Assembly: GCA_000231825.2 (NCBI GenBank)
Contig: JH720321.1
Span: forward strand, 376,761 to 440,760
DNA from: Tetrahymena elliotti 4EA
Taxonomy: Eukaryota > Ciliophora > Oligohymenophorea > Hymenostomatida > Tetrahymenidae
Reading direction: 5' to 3'
Length of the DNA stretch: 64,000 nucleotides
In this document: positions 26,910 to 40,700 of the stretch, one piece after another
Layout: every line of letters begins with the position of its first letter
Position numbering within the stretch: the stretch's first letter is position 1
Notes under the pieces: generated by a model
What the model was told of the DNA's origin: nothing
The model's input: the letters and a program-made list of their open reading frames with translations, nothing else
The model's database searches: none
Position numbers and translations under genes: made by a program

Positions 26910-29900
26910 ATGGCAAATAATATAGCAATGGACGATAAAGATAAGCAAAGCTTCTTAAAGTAGCCATAATTTAAACATTACTAGCATGCGGAACTCATAA
27001 ATGGGCTTCAAAAAAAACCTGAAGAGGGAGAGTTATTGATGGGAGGAATATTAGATGGTTTTTATTTTTTTATTTTTTATCTTTTTCTTCTATTTTTTCT
27101 CATAAAAACACTCTTTATCTTTCTAATAAAAACCCTAAATTATTTAGTTTTTTGACAGGCTTTAAACAAATGAAATATAGAGTCTATTTTTGAGAAAATT
27201 TAAACAACATTTTAATATTTTATTTTAATAACAGGAGATGGAGAGGATGATATATTAGCCCTTAGGAATAGTGCAAAATCAGCTCCCCCCGATTTGTATT
27301 TACAATAGAAATCTTCTATATAATAGGTACTTCAAAATAAAAATTATTAATTCATTTCTCTTTTCTCTCTAAACGATCACAAGCATATTTAAAAAGAATC
27401 AGCCATTTTAAACAGATATTTAGCATATTATCTACTTTTCTTGTTGCTAGAAAACATAGAATTCAGTACAACAAATATTTTTTAACAAGCTGTCTCATTT
27501 TAATTCTAGCTACTTCTTCAAAATTTCCAAAAAACGTAGATTTTTTATCAAAATAAATACATTCTTTTTATAAATAGTAAGACAATGATTATATCTATAC
27601 AAAGGATTATCGCGATTTTTACAAATAATAAAACAATCCACGTCTCTAAAAGCCTCTCTACAGACATGAACAGTTGGATATAAAAAGCATAAATAAGTAG
27701 ATGAATAAATTAAGCATAGACGAGACATCTTAATACAAGCAAAACATGATTAATGCAGATATCATTTAAGGCATTGGCAATTCAACACCTCCACCTTTCT
27801 AACAATAACCATAAATGATGTTCCCTCAAGCATAATAATTAATTATTGGATAAGCAAATGAAATAGCTCAAATCTAAGGGTAAGGAAGCCCTTCACCAAT
27901 AATTTTGATGAATCCTAATCAAATGATTTAGCCTCCTATCAATCTTTAATAGCCTCCTGCTCCAATTCCTTAAAATTATAAGAATCAGCAGTTTATTTAG
28001 CAACCACGTCCCCAAAACTAATATAACAAGTACAATCAAGGAAACATGCAAAATTAACAAGGGTAATTTTTTTTGATACAAAAAGAGAACATTTTTCAGT
28101 TTATAAAAAAATGGTTTTTGATGAATTTATTTCACTATTTTTAGATAATAAAGAAATTGTTTGATAAATAAAAGACAATAAAGAAGATTTCTTTTCTTCA
28201 ATATTTTTATAATCAATTACCTTTAAACGGAATTAAAATAAATACACACTTTCTATATTGATTATAATTAGATTAATAAACATATATAAAGAGAGAAAGA
28301 GATAGATATCTATTGATCCAATCAAAGAAAGACAAACAACCAATCTATCTATCTATCTAATTAATCCTTTTTATTTATTTAATTTTTTACAAATAAATTG
28401 TCAAGCTTTATTGATCTCCTAGGCTCAATCTATAATCATATTTTTGCTATTTATAACAATGATATAATATAATATCCTATTGATGAGTTTAATTTTCGTT
28501 TTTTCTTTTAGGAGTGTTTTTCAATTTTTAAATAAAATTTTTAGCCAAATTTTATTTCTTGATTTTTAATAACAATATTTCCATTAAAAAATTAGAATGA
28601 AGAAAGCAAAGTCTTATCAATAATAGCAAGGATATTAGGGAACAAATTAGCAAAATATGCAACCAAATAATGGTTAACCTTTCTAGTAAGGCCAATTCTT
28701 TAATTAGAACTTTCCTATGATGTTTTAGGCTCCTCCTCCTAATTTAGGAGCTCCAAACTAGCTTCCTTAATACATTCCTCTACAAATGCCATAATCAATT
28801 CAACAATTTCCACAATTCTAGCAAAATATGTAAATAAAAATTTTTAGTTAGGAATTAATATTAAGTATTTATATTAATAGGATGTATCAATAGTAAGCTT
28901 ATGGACCTAATTACCCTAACATGAATTATCAAAATTAAATGAATATGACATTCCCTTAAAATTAAAACTAAGGAAATAATGGCATGCAAAACAATATGAT
29001 AAATAATCATAATTCTAATATGAATAATGGTAATAATTTAAGCAATAGCCCTGGAAACAATAACAATAACTAGATGAATCCTGTTAACAGCAACTAAAAT
29101 AACTAAAATAATATGAATGTTAGCAACAATAATATTATGAATTAAAATATGGGACATAAAAATAATTCTTAAAATTATAACATGCAAAATAATAATAGAA
29201 ATTAACAAGGGATGAATTTAGGTGGTAAGAAGAAGCAAATGAATCAACCAAACAATCACATTATGCAAAATTAATTCATGCAAAACAACTAAAATGTAAA
29301 CAACAACAATCCTGGTACAGTTTAAAGCTTAGGAAAGAGTTCCTCAACTGATGGTTCAAGTTAGAATTTTAGTTAGATATTCCCAGATCTTATCGAGTCT
29401 TGTAAAGATTAGAACAGCTCTAGAACTATTCAAAAGCAATTTGAAAATTCTACTATTGAAGAAAAAAATAAGATTTTTGAAAAAATTTAACCTGAAGCTT
29501 TGAATCTAATGAAAGATCAATTCGGAAATTATGTTATTTAAAAGCTTTTAGAAAAAGGTAAGAAAGACATTCTTATTTTCTAATTAACATTTTAAATAAA
29601 AAAAGTTTTAATATTAAGAAAAAGAAATCAAATATTTCCATGAAATATTAAAGAATATTGATTGACCTGAAAGAAAAAATAAATTTTTATTAATATTTGA
29701 AAATAAAATTTAGAGAGAAAAAAAATGTGTTTTAATTATAGATTAATTATTAGATGTTTTTGTCTTTGAGAATTAATGAAATTAAGATTTATTTTAAATC
29801 AAAAAGGAACTATTGAGCATAAGGAGAAGCTCTACTATATAATCAAAGGTAATGTAGAGTAGTTGTCTCTTCATACATATGGATGCAGAGTTATTTAAAA

Positions 29901-31306
29901 GGCTTTAGAAGATCTTAAAGAAAGACCTTAAATGTAAGAAGGATTGATCTAAGAATTAAATAATAAGATTATGATCTGCATTTAGGATTAAAATGGTAAT
30001 CATGTTATCTAAAAATGTTTTGAAACCTTAAGCTCTTCCAAATTAACTACTATTATAAATGAAGTTATCCAAAATGTAAGCTAAAAAACTGAATACTTTT
30101 ATTTATACATTATGAACTTATTTTCTAAATAAAAGATAGAAGACTTAGCATTCCACCCTTATGGCTGTAGAGTTATTTAAAGGATTTTAGAATTCTGTAG
30201 CAATCCTGAGGTAAAAATTAAAATGAAATGAACTGATTAAGAATATTTAAACAAATTTTATCTAAATAGACTAAGAAGATCTATGAAAAGTTGATGACTA
30301 ACTTAATTAAACTCTGTGAATGCCAATACGGAAACTATATCATTCAATATATTATAGAAAAAGGATAAAAGTAAGAAAAAGATGAAATCCTTGAAGTTGT
30401 TAAATTCCATTTCGTTGATCTTTCACTCAATAAATTTGCATCGTAAAATAAAACAAAATTTGTTTGATTCTTGTCCTAGATTAAAATAATTTTTTAAATG
30501 TAGAAATGTCACTGAAAAGTCAATAGTATATTCAGATGAAGATTTTAAGGCAGGTGTATTAGATGTTTTATTAAGATCAAACACTTAAAATCATTTAGAG
30601 TAATACAACATTTTAAAATTATAATTTTATATTTTAAACTATCAATAATACAAAAAAGTACTGGAATAATCAAATTGACAAAAAATGCTTATGGTAACTA
30701 TGTAGTGTAAAGACTCTATGAAAAATCATAACATGAAACTAAACTTAGAGTTTGTTAGTACTTGTTATAAAATAATGATGTTTACAATGAAGTAATCTCT
30801 AACAGTTTTGGTAAATTATTTTTTATATTATTATGTTAAATAATGAATAATTCATAATCATAATCATGGAATAAAATTCTCATTTTTAATTTGATTAAAT
30901 GAACAATTTATAATGAAATATTTTAATTATAAAAGGAAAACATGTTCTTAGCTATATCGAAAAACATAGAGTTGATATTCCTTTAAATTAAATATAGTAA
31001 ACTGGAAATAATATGCAAAATTAGAATATGAATAATAATAACAACAATGGTTCTTAGAATAACAACTGTAATAACAATTATAATAATAATGGAAACAATA
31101 ACAACAACAATAGCAATAATAGCTACAACCATCACAATAATAACAATAATCATCATTCTCAGCACCATAACCATTAAAATAATAATAACAATAACAACAA
31201 CAATAATCATATGAATCACAACAACTACAAAAAGAATTACAACAATAACAACAACAACAACAACAACAACAACAATAATAATAATAACAACAATAGTCAT
31301 TATTGA
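26910..31306 (+). CDS. Pumilio-family (PUF) RNA-binding protein, eight repeats
   Basis: From ATG 26910 to TGA 31304-31306 with many introns. The N-terminal part holds motifs shared by Pumilio proteins: SAPPDLYLQQ (27280) and NPRLQKPL (27635), the latter in an exon reaching back to about 27520. A long Gln/Asn/Pro/Met-rich region follows (27740-29330). The C-terminal PUM-HD starts near 29340. The recognition cores in order are SRTIQ, NYVIQ, CRVIQ, NHVIQ, CRVIQ, NYIIQ, SNVTE and NYVVQ; repeat 7 is split by an intron and joins as KFASNVTEKS. These base-contact residues are those of human PUM1/2 and yeast Puf3, so by the established code the target should be UGUANAUA-like sites in 3' UTRs. PUF proteins repress or destabilise mRNA. 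After the last helix (FGKHVLSYIEKHR) the protein ends in about 100 residues that are mostly Asn with some His. Confidence 0.93.
28343..28358 (+). repeat. (CTAT)n tetranucleotide repeat in intron
   Basis: Four copies of CTAT within the intron of the Pumilio gene that separates the exon ending near 28062 from the one starting near 28595. Confidence 0.8.
31020..31300 (+). repeat. AAT/AAC-rich tract coding a poly-Asn tail
   Basis: Imperfect AAT/AAC codon repetition in the last exon of the Pumilio gene. It mixes two Asn codons plus CAT/CAC His codons, so it is partly purified of slippage-prone perfect repeats. On the other strand it gives a Val/Ile-rich frame that is only a shadow. Confidence 0.85.
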
Positions 31307-31544
31307 GGAGTATTCTTTTTCCAACAAATAAAAATACTTTTTAAATTAATTTCTTTACAAAAAGTTATGGTTTCTCCTTTTTAAAAATTAATAAGGAAAG
31401 AGCTAAAAAAGATAGAAAAGTGAAGAAAAGTGTAAATTTCAAATAAGTAAAATTTCTTTGTTGATCATTTTATCTTCTTCAAATATTTATAAATTAACTA
31501 CTTATCTCAATATTTTCACTTATATACCCATATGCAAACAAAAA

Positions 31545-31568
31545 AGCAAGCAAGCAAGCAATCAATCA
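31545..31568. repeat. (AAGC)n/(AATC)n tetranucleotide tract
   Basis: Four AAGC units merging into AATC units, about 240 bases after the Pumilio stop codon. Confidence 0.75.
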
Positions 31569-31754
31569 AAAGAAAATAGAAGCTATTAATGTTTAAAATA
31601 AATATATTATCTATCGATCTAAAGCTAAAAAGTTTGTTGTATGTAATAGGGAGAAACAACTTAAAAGTAAATTATAGTTATTAATTAATAGATATTTGGA
31701 GATAATTTAAAATAAACATAACTCAATATAAAATATATCTTAACTTAATAATAA

Positions 31755-31780
31755 TTCAATCAATCAATCCATCCATCCAT
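31755..31780. repeat. (CAAT)n/(CCAT)n tetranucleotide tract
   Basis: Three CAAT units passing into three CCAT units in the region between the convergent Pumilio and Mpo1-like genes. Confidence 0.7.
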
Positions 31781-32623
31781 GTACATGATAAATATGCATT
31801 CTTATTAAACCATGAGAAAATAATTTGTTAATAGAGCAACTCAATATATTTATAACCCTCATACCAATCAATCTACTGTGTTTACAATTTGTATATTCTG
31901 AATAATGTAAAAAATAATTTATATGTTTGATAGTACTTAATTAAATATTCTTTTTGTTATTAAAATACTTTTTTATTTAAAATTATCATTTTTATTGCTG
32001 CTCTATTCATTTTATTTTTTCAAAAATATCTTTCTTTTCAATCTTTAAGTCCCTGAATAATCATTAATAAATTTTATTAATTTTTTTGATTAACTATCAT
32101 TTCATAGAAATCTCCTTTATTTGAAATTACAAAGAACTTTTAATATAAATTCAATCCTTTCTAGTGATAGATTTATAAATTTTTGATTTAAAATCAACCA
32201 TTATATGACAAATAAATATTAAAAATTTTCATAAAAATCTAATCTCAGAAATGAATTTTTAAATAAATATCTTATACTCTAATTGGTATTATATTATTGT
32301 AAGACCTCTTTATCAAATTAATGAAATAAGTGTTTAGTAAAAGCTAATAAAATTTTTTTTAAATTCGCAAAAAAAGATAATAATTATAATATTAACAGTT
32401 AATATATTAGGCTCAAAATTCAAAATGTTGATAGAAATTAAGTGGAATAGAAAAAACTCATTAAACAAAATTTATTTTTTTTTATTCAATTTTTAATCTT
32501 TTTATGAAGAAATTTAAAGAGATATTTTAGTAATTTTTAATGTTGATACTTACAGAAATAAAATAAAATAAAATCAACAAATAAAGTTTATTTTATTTAT
32601 AATAGACTTTTAAATTTTATTTT

Positions 32624-33525
32624 TCAAGATGTCTTCTTGGCAGCAGATTTTCTTTTGTTTTAGAATTCTTCAATGTTCTTTAAAACTTGTTTTTTGCATT
32701 TTTCATAAACATCTTTCTTGTATCCCAAATCAAAGAATATCTATTTGCATTTATTTAAAAATATTATTTCTACTTAATAAATTTTTAAATATTTATTACC
32801 TCAATAATGACAAAGTTAGGAGCTACCAAAGTGTACAATAAATTATCTAATAAGGCAGGAGCTCTTCCTTTATATTATTTATCAAATGTTAAAATTAAAA
32901 ATGTTGAATTATAATTTGGTTACTTTCAAAGAAGCCATGTCCAATAAATTAAGCAATCCAGCAAACGATGTGGATACCAAGAGCAATCTTAAAATGCTAA
33001 TTAACTAAGTTGTTTGAAATGGAATATTAGTAAAGATAGTTATTGAGTAACCAGTGACCGAAGTAGAAACAAGTTGAAATGAACTAATTTGATAATAGTA
33101 AAGTAAAATTAGTACAATATTCAAAAATCTTTACTGTCCATCAAAAATCAAGGCAATAAAAAAAATAATTGCTTTTTTTAAATTGATGAAAATTATTTTT
33201 CAAAATTACTCCTGTAGAGAAATCGATGCTTAAGTAAGCAAAGCAGATGGCTGAGACCAATAAGAAAGAAGGATTTAAATTGAAAAGAGGATTATCAATT
33301 AGAGGATTAGAAAAATGAATTCCTAAATGGTTCAACAAAGCAAATGTAGAGGAAAGAATCAAAGGAATGCAGATAATGTGAATAAATTTATTTCTGTAAA
33401 TATAATAATAAAATTTCAGCTAAATTGATGTATTTATATTAATATTTATAAAAGCTTTACACTGGGTTCCAGTGATAAGATGCATAACCTACGAAGAAGT
33501 CAGAGAATTCAGGAAACAAGCCCAT
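32624..33525 (-). CDS. Mpo1-like (DUF962) ER membrane dioxygenase-family protein
   Basis: On the minus strand from ATG 33525-33523 (MGLFPEFSDFFVGYASYHWN) to TGA 32626-32624, with about four introns. The first intron joins YHWNPV to NKFIHIICIP, giving the family signature YH-x4-N-x2-IH-x2-GIP. Hydrophobic membrane segments follow (LILSSTFALLN and PSFLLVSAICFAYLSIDF). A later exon has GHWLLNNYLYQ, then IHIVCWIAQFIGHGFFE joined to GRAPALLDNLLYTLVAPNFVIIE and VFFDLGYKKD. These are the family's conserved blocks, including the histidines that coordinate iron. Yeast Mpo1 is an Fe2+-dependent dioxygenase of the ER that breaks down 2-hydroxy fatty acids from phytosphingosine catabolism. The C-terminus is lysine-rich (NKRKSAAKKTS), consistent with ER retention. 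Function in this organism is inferred from family membership. Confidence 0.9.
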
Positions 33526-34773
33526 TTTTTATTTTTTTATTAGCTTACTATTTTAAATTAATTTAATGAAGTTGATTAAATATTATAATAATTAACTTTT
33601 TTACCAATTCTATTTAAATCATCAAATAGATACTATCCTTTATATATAAATCTTATGTTATCTGAGTAAATACATGACGAATTGATTATCTGCTTTTTTT
33701 GTCATTATTTCCACAAAAATTTGTAACTAAATTCTTTCAAAGTAATTATGACGTATTCTTATCTCATTAAAATAAATCTTTATCAGCTGAATCTGTCCAA
33801 CAAAAAAGGTAAACAATAACTAGACAAATGTAGTCTAAACTAAGAACTAAGTATCTTCTATTTTTGCTTTGTTAAATCTTCTAAATCTACCATAAATCAA
33901 ATATCAATTTAGTATTTAAATATTTACTTTTTAAAGATTTTTTGACATAGATTAGAGTGATTATTTTTTATTAAGTATCATTTCAATTCTTCTTATGAAT
34001 TATTTAAAAATTTCACAAATTTCACAGTGAAAGATAATTTAAATTAAAAATAAAATATTTTGATGACTTAAATGATAGAAATCATAAAATTAAATGAAAA
34101 AATTTGAAGTAAAATCATTTTAAAAGAGAGAAAGTTAAAAGAATATCTAGTATGGAATTACATTTTTTTGACTTGATATTTGGATTGAAATAAAATCCTT
34201 TATCATCCAATAAATTAATTAACCATCAGAATTCATCTTAATTGATCAGAATTTATAAAATTTACAATTCAATGCAACCATATCAGAAAAAAATTACTTT
34301 CAACTTTATTCTTAAAATTTAATTTTTTTACAATTCATCAATTTTCAATGAAAAAATGAAATTAAAATTTATTTTAATCAATCTATCAATTAACATAATA
34401 ACTAAAAAATGATTTTTTATCATTCATCAAAAAATCATTTCATTTTTCGCCTTCTAAAATGTAATCTCTAAAATAAATTTAATTGAATATCTATTAATAG
34501 AAAGATACTTATTTTAATAATAGTTTTTTGTTAACATTTTATAGCAAATTTTTATTTATTTGTTATATTGTTTTTTTCTAGAAAATCAATAGAGATTATT
34601 AATTTATTTATTTTGTAAATTTCACAAACAACACATTAATTTAACATGAATTATTTATTTTTTCTATATCATGAAAATTTAATATATTTTTGTCATTCAT
34701 TATCAAACTACACAAATACATTTAATTTACATTAAGAGTTTACATTTTTATTTTGTAATTTACTTTTAATTCT
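33526..34773. other. Intergenic, AT-rich
   Basis: About 1.25 kb between two minus-strand genes: the promoter side of the Mpo1-like gene and the 3' side of the Cabin1-like gene. No gene, repeat array or RNA seen. Confidence 0.6.
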
Positions 34774-37700
34774 TCAATTTTCAATTTCCATCATTTTATT
34801 TTTATTCTTTTTATCATCACCATCATCATCATCATCTTCTTCTTCTTCACCTATAATACCTTCTTTAACTGATTTATTTATAACATAATTAAAAAAATAA
34901 TAGAAATTTAAATTAAATTTACTTTTATCTTTTTGCTTATTATTGTTGTTATTTTCTTCTTCATCAGCACCACCTGTTTCTTTGTTTTCATTTTCTAAAT
35001 CTATTTAAATGCTTCCTTTTTTCTTATTTTATTGGGATAAATCTTCAGATTATTCTTTGGAGATTGCATTTTAAGAGTTTGTTGCATTAGATTTAGGTTT
35101 TTTCTTCTTGAAAAGGTCTTCGAGATACTTAACACTTTTAGAGTAAAGGTTATCAAATGATTATTTTTCTCCCTAGATAAAAATGAAATAAATAAAATAT
35201 AATCTGAAATTTGTTAATGAAAGATTAAATTACTGATTAAGATTATTCTATATTCTCAAATTTGCAATATCCTTTGATCATTGAATTTTTAATTTTTTAT
35301 ATTAAATCTGAATCATTTTCGATATATTTATAAGTTTATTTATTTTTAATATTCATACTATAAAGATCATAAATCCATTATTTTAATGTCGCTATTGTTT
35401 CAGTTCCTGAAGTCAATTCATGATCCATCAAAACCATAAAATCATTTAATGTAATCAAATAGAGTTATTTGAATATTTTATTTAACTTTACCGATTCTTC
35501 TTCATGCTATTGAATCATAACCTTTTTGATTATATTTAATTTGAAAAATAGGAAATCACGAGTAAAAATATTTTTACTTTGTTGACTTTTTTGTTCAAGT
35601 TTCTCATTTTTTTGATATCTTTTTGTTTCCTCAATAAAATACTCATAAGCTTCACATATTTGTATCTAAATAAAATAAATAATTAAATGGTAATATGTAC
35701 ATATTCAAATAAAAAAATTAATTTGTTGGTATTAAAATTATACTTTTCAAGCATAAAACATAAGTCCTTAGTGAATAGGATTGAGAGCTTAGGATCCTTT
35801 TCAATAGGCTAATTTTCAAAGTGAGTATAGTAGTTAACTATTTCATCCAGCTTTAAATTAAATATTTCTCCTAAATAAGAAGATGCACGATCATAGTTAT
35901 TATTGATTTCGTGAATCATCTAAGAAGAATAATAGAAACTTCTGATTACGAATCTTTTGTATTTGAATTTCTTATTTCCATGCTTTGAAGTTAGTTGTTA
36001 AAATACAACAAAATTATTATTAAGAATTAGCTAAATTTAATCAATGACTTGCTTTAATCTTGCCTAATAATCTTCAATTTCTAATTCCAAAACTATTCTC
36101 TTTGTCAAAATACTGCAAGCAATTTAGCTAAGCTTAAGAGCTACATTCATCTTTAGATCTAATCTTTCTTTATCATAAAAATATTAAGTTACTTAAATCT
36201 CGTTTGGACAATCCTGCTAGAATAATTTAGGTTCAATTTTTTTCAAAACACTTATTGTTTCTTCTACATCATCCAAAACAATTGACATGATCTCATTAAG
36301 TTCAGTTATTTTTTATTTTTTATTAATGTCTTGTATTATTTTTTAAAGATTGTCTTCTTTCTTAATGCACTGGCCATCAATAACCTTATATTTTAAAATA
36401 TTAAATTTATTGTAAAGCATTTAATTAATAACCTTTAGAAGTTAGAGATATCTTTTGAATATTTTCCAGACGCTAATGGAAAATTCACACAATCCTTCTT
36501 GGTCATAAAATTCTCCTTTGAATTGCAACTACTCTTCAGCTTTTTCTTTATTAGAAAATATTAAATTGTGTTTATTTAAATATGCAATTTATTACCTGTA
36601 GTTCCCTTAGCATTAGTATTTTCTTTAATGCTTTTCTTTCCTTTGAAATTTTTTTAGACTTCAGTAGGTTCAGTAAATTCTTAAATAAGTTTCAATTTCT
36701 TGAAGTGGCTTTCAAATGTAGATGAGTGATATTTTTAATAATGAGATCTTGTGACAAAAACTTCCATGAGAATTACCATTCTAGGAGAAGAGCAATCATA
36801 ATCAAAAGTGTGAATTTTATCTAGAATAGAAGTAATTCTTTATTTCTTGACAGCACTTTCTCTAATGTAATCGTAATCTGTGTATAATGGACTTAAGCTC
36901 ATCAAATAAATACTTTTTCTTTCATACATCTTGACAATATTGAGAATCAATATGTCCTCTTTAACTTCTTCAATATATCTCTTGTTGAGAGTTTTGCTAT
37001 GTGAAAAGTTATCTAAAATATAATTATACACTCTCTTAGCACTTAAATAAATATCTTTTAATTCAGATATCTTTGCTCCCATAGGCTCAAATACACTTGC
37101 ATCAAAGTACATAAAGCATAAACCACTGAATACATCACCTAAACTGTACCATCCTAAGAATTCACTTGGCTTCAAAAGAATTAAGAAATTGAACATTTTT
37201 TCAGCCTAAAATATTTTATTGATTAATTTTTCAAAAAATTTAATTTGAAATTTTACATTCTTTAAAGATTATCTTCTGGCTTTAAACTTCGGTTTTGAGT
37301 TCTCATTTTGCATGTCTATATTAGGATCGTATTAACTTAAAGCACGACCAATTAAGAGGAATAAATTAAGGAGGAAATCTTCTTTGAGAACAGGAACAAA
37401 ACAATCTTACTTATCACAAAAACAGTTAATTTGGCTCTTCTTTGATCTTTGTTAAAGATATTCTAATATATCAGTATCTGAGGATAACTTTTTGTCTTTC
37501 ATGTAATTTTAAAATTCATTTTTCTTAAGACCAAGATTAGGACATAGTGCCCATTATTCATCATTTTTTTTAATGTAATAGAAAGCACCAATCAAAATAA
37601 AGATGTATTAGGAATTTAATTAACATACTAAATTGGTAAAATAGTGAGGAAAGACTTTCTTAGTAAACTTAACAAACAATCTGATTTCTTCAATGCTGTT

Positions 37701-40700
37701 AAATGTGCAAACATTATTTTCTGTTATATTAGCATATTTCTAAGTAGAGACTTTCTTACTAGATCTAATTTTAATACCATAAAAACATCTATAGATACTC
37801 TTTAAGACATCAAAAATTTATTAATCATCCAAGAAGTCATCAATATCGTCATTTTCCTCTTCTTCATCATCATCGTCTTCACTATCAACATTTGAAACCT
37901 TTTTCTGTAATTTTAACTTGGAAGATTCTTATTTTATCTGAGATTGGGTATTATTAACCTCTTCATCAACCATTTCTTATGTTTATTTGTTATTTTTATT
38001 TTAATTAGTCTATTCAGTTTAGTTAGAATTTTCTGCAACCAATTTTCCTTCCTCCTTATTTTTATCATCTGTTTGTTCTTTTGTATTTTATTCCTTAGAC
38101 TCATTTTCATTTCCTTATTTATCTAAAGCCTTTGGTGAATCCTTTTTGTTCTAATCATCTTTTTTTGATTCTTATCTGACTGGAGATTTTTTACCTTCTT
38201 ACTGCTCTTCTTCCAAAACTTAAGCCTTTTATTCTTATTATGAAGGAGACTTCTTATTTTCTTCCTACTCATCTACCATTTCATTTGCTTGAGCTTTTTC
38301 CTTTTACTAATTTTCTATTTCCATTTTTTTATTATTTTCTTCTTCTTCTTCTTTTTCCTTCCTTTCCTCTTCCAACTCCTCTTATTTTCTTATTTCTTCT
38401 CTCCTACAAAAATGAATTTAAAATATTCAAATTAATGGTAACTATTATAATTCAATAAAGCAAAATTTTACTCATTTAGATATATAAAAATCTGATTGAT
38501 TAGCAAAGTAAAGTATGAATATTCATTCCAAGACTTGTAAATTTCCTAGTGCATATTAGGATTAAGTTACTAGATAAGGTCATGAGTTAAAAATGTTATG
38601 TAGGAAATTTTCTAGTGTTATTTCTCAATATTAGATAAATATAAGCAGCTTGTTACGAAAGAACCAAATAACCTAAAATTAAAAAATATATATAAGAATT
38701 TTAGCTAAAAATGTGAATTTAACTTACTTAACAAATAGCATTTGAGAGTCATTTGACTGTACATTTACAAAAACTTTATAAATTAGAGCTTTTAAGAAGA
38801 GCATATTAGTTTTAATCAAATGCTATTTCATATGTCTGGAGATACCTTGAATATTTTTGACTTGATACCTTTTTAGAAACTCCTCGCATAAGTTTTCAAA
38901 TCTAAAAAGCTTATCTAAAGATTAAATATTCTTTTTATATTCAACTAGTTTGAAATCATGAAGATCAAAATAAAGATTCAAAATCTTATTTACTTTATCT
39001 AGAAAAACACTATTTTCTAGTTTTTAATTCTATAAAATTTCAAATATATTTCTATAATACAAATCATTTCCATCTTCTAATCCTCTCTCAGTTAATCTGG
39101 ATTCAAAAATTTGTAAAAATTCTTCCAAATGCTCTTTTAAGCTACCTTAACCCTCTAAAATATAAAAATTATTTTTATCAATATTAATTATTTAAATTAA
39201 TTTTTACCATCTTGGTCCAGCATGATAAGATCCTCATCCTTTTCAATAGTTGGGATTTGCTTCTTGTTTGTTTTAATAATTTCTTTTTTGAACTTATTTT
39301 CAACAATTCTATCTTAAATTGATTCAGAAAAATTTGAACTCAAATATTTTTGATACAACCAGAAAAAATTTAGCATAACTTTTTTTTTAGTCTTTTTTTC
39401 CACTCCTCCTTGTTTACTTTCTAAGTTGCTTGTGCTAGAAGCTTCTGCTTATTCATTTGTTATGTTTAGAGAATTTAAAATATCATTTGTCTTTGAAACT
39501 GCCATTTTAGCAAACTGGACAGACTCAAAATCACGATCACTGTAATAAATAGCTAATGAGTGATAAATTCTTATTTATTCGATTCCATTTGAAGTTTTAA
39601 CATCGAAATTACTTAAAAACTCAAAGTGAATCCATCTAAGCATTTCTTTAATTTACTTTAGTTTTTCTTTCTTTTTCTAGTTAAGCTCTTTATCTTACTT
39701 TTCTTGCTTGATATAAATATACTCTTCTAACAGGAGTTCAAAAACTGTCAGCAGCAAATTATTATCTCCTTAGAATAGCTTATAATTATAAAAAGCATGT
39801 GACTTGTATAAAAGTTTTGAAATTTCATTCTTATACTTTCTGCTTGTTTCTATGTTATTCAAAAGGAGATTAGGACAATAGCTAAATGCTTGAGTTCCTC
39901 CCAACTCATCAACATAATCTTCACTAAGAAAATTTTTAATTTCTTCTCTTTCATGACTTCTATCTTTATTAAATAAAAAGTGCTTAAGTATTTCTTCAAT
40001 CAGATCCTGCATATTTATAAAAGGTTTGTGTTTAATTCTAGTAAAGAATTTCATAAAATCTTCATTGCAATATTAGTCTAACTTTTGCTATTTTGCTTCT
40101 TTATCTTCTGCTTACTTTAGCATATTAAGTTCTCTCTATTCTTACCTAAGTTCTTCTTCCATTTAATTTTTTTTAACTTTATTATTAAAAAATAAATTTA
40201 TTTGAATTATCAGCTAGGTTATCCATCATTTTTTCAGAAATATTAATTCTACTCATATTACTTATTCTTAGGTAGGCATTAATAAAAATTAAAGACTTTA
40301 CAATAAAAAAATATTGAGTTTCTTATTAATATTTCTAAATTTCCTCAAAATAAATATTAAAACAATGTACTTATTTCTTAAGATTCTTAGTCAGATTCAT
40401 CTAGTGTGAGTCTTTTAAACATCTATACAAATAATTAATTGGATTACTCAGTATTTAAGTCTTCTATTTTAGCATAGAATTCAGTATTCAGATTTTATAA
40501 TTTTTATTTTATGTCGAATTTATTTTTTTCAGCAACTTCTTTAATGTGCTGCTCAACAGATATATTTATCACATTTTGATTTTAGTTCTTCGTGTTTTCT
40601 TTGATTCTATTACTTTTCTTTGTTCCACTCTAGAGTTATTTTATCATTTGTATTGTTTTTATGTCTTTTTTCTTACTGCTACCACTTACACTGCTAGAAA

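Larger units (their letters stand above)
31307..32623. other. Intergenic between convergent genes, with simple repeats
   Basis: About 1.3 kb between the Pumilio stop (+) and the Mpo1-like stop (-). It contains AAGC/AATC tetranucleotide runs at 31545-31568 and CAAT/CCAT runs at 31755-31780. No coding-like frame seen. Confidence 0.6.

Noticed and set aside
27510..27728. Minus-strand 72-residue frame with several cysteines
   Set aside because: It lies opposite a plus-strand Pumilio exon that carries the conserved NPRLQKPL motif and joins in frame to the following Gln-rich exon.
30983..31327. Long minus-strand frame of Val/Ile-rich protein
   Set aside because: It is the antisense of the AAT/AAC poly-Asn tail of the Pumilio gene.
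36840..37196. Minus-strand 118-residue frame as a separate small gene
   Set aside because: It is an internal piece of the Cabin1-like gene that happens to contain no TAA/TAG codons.
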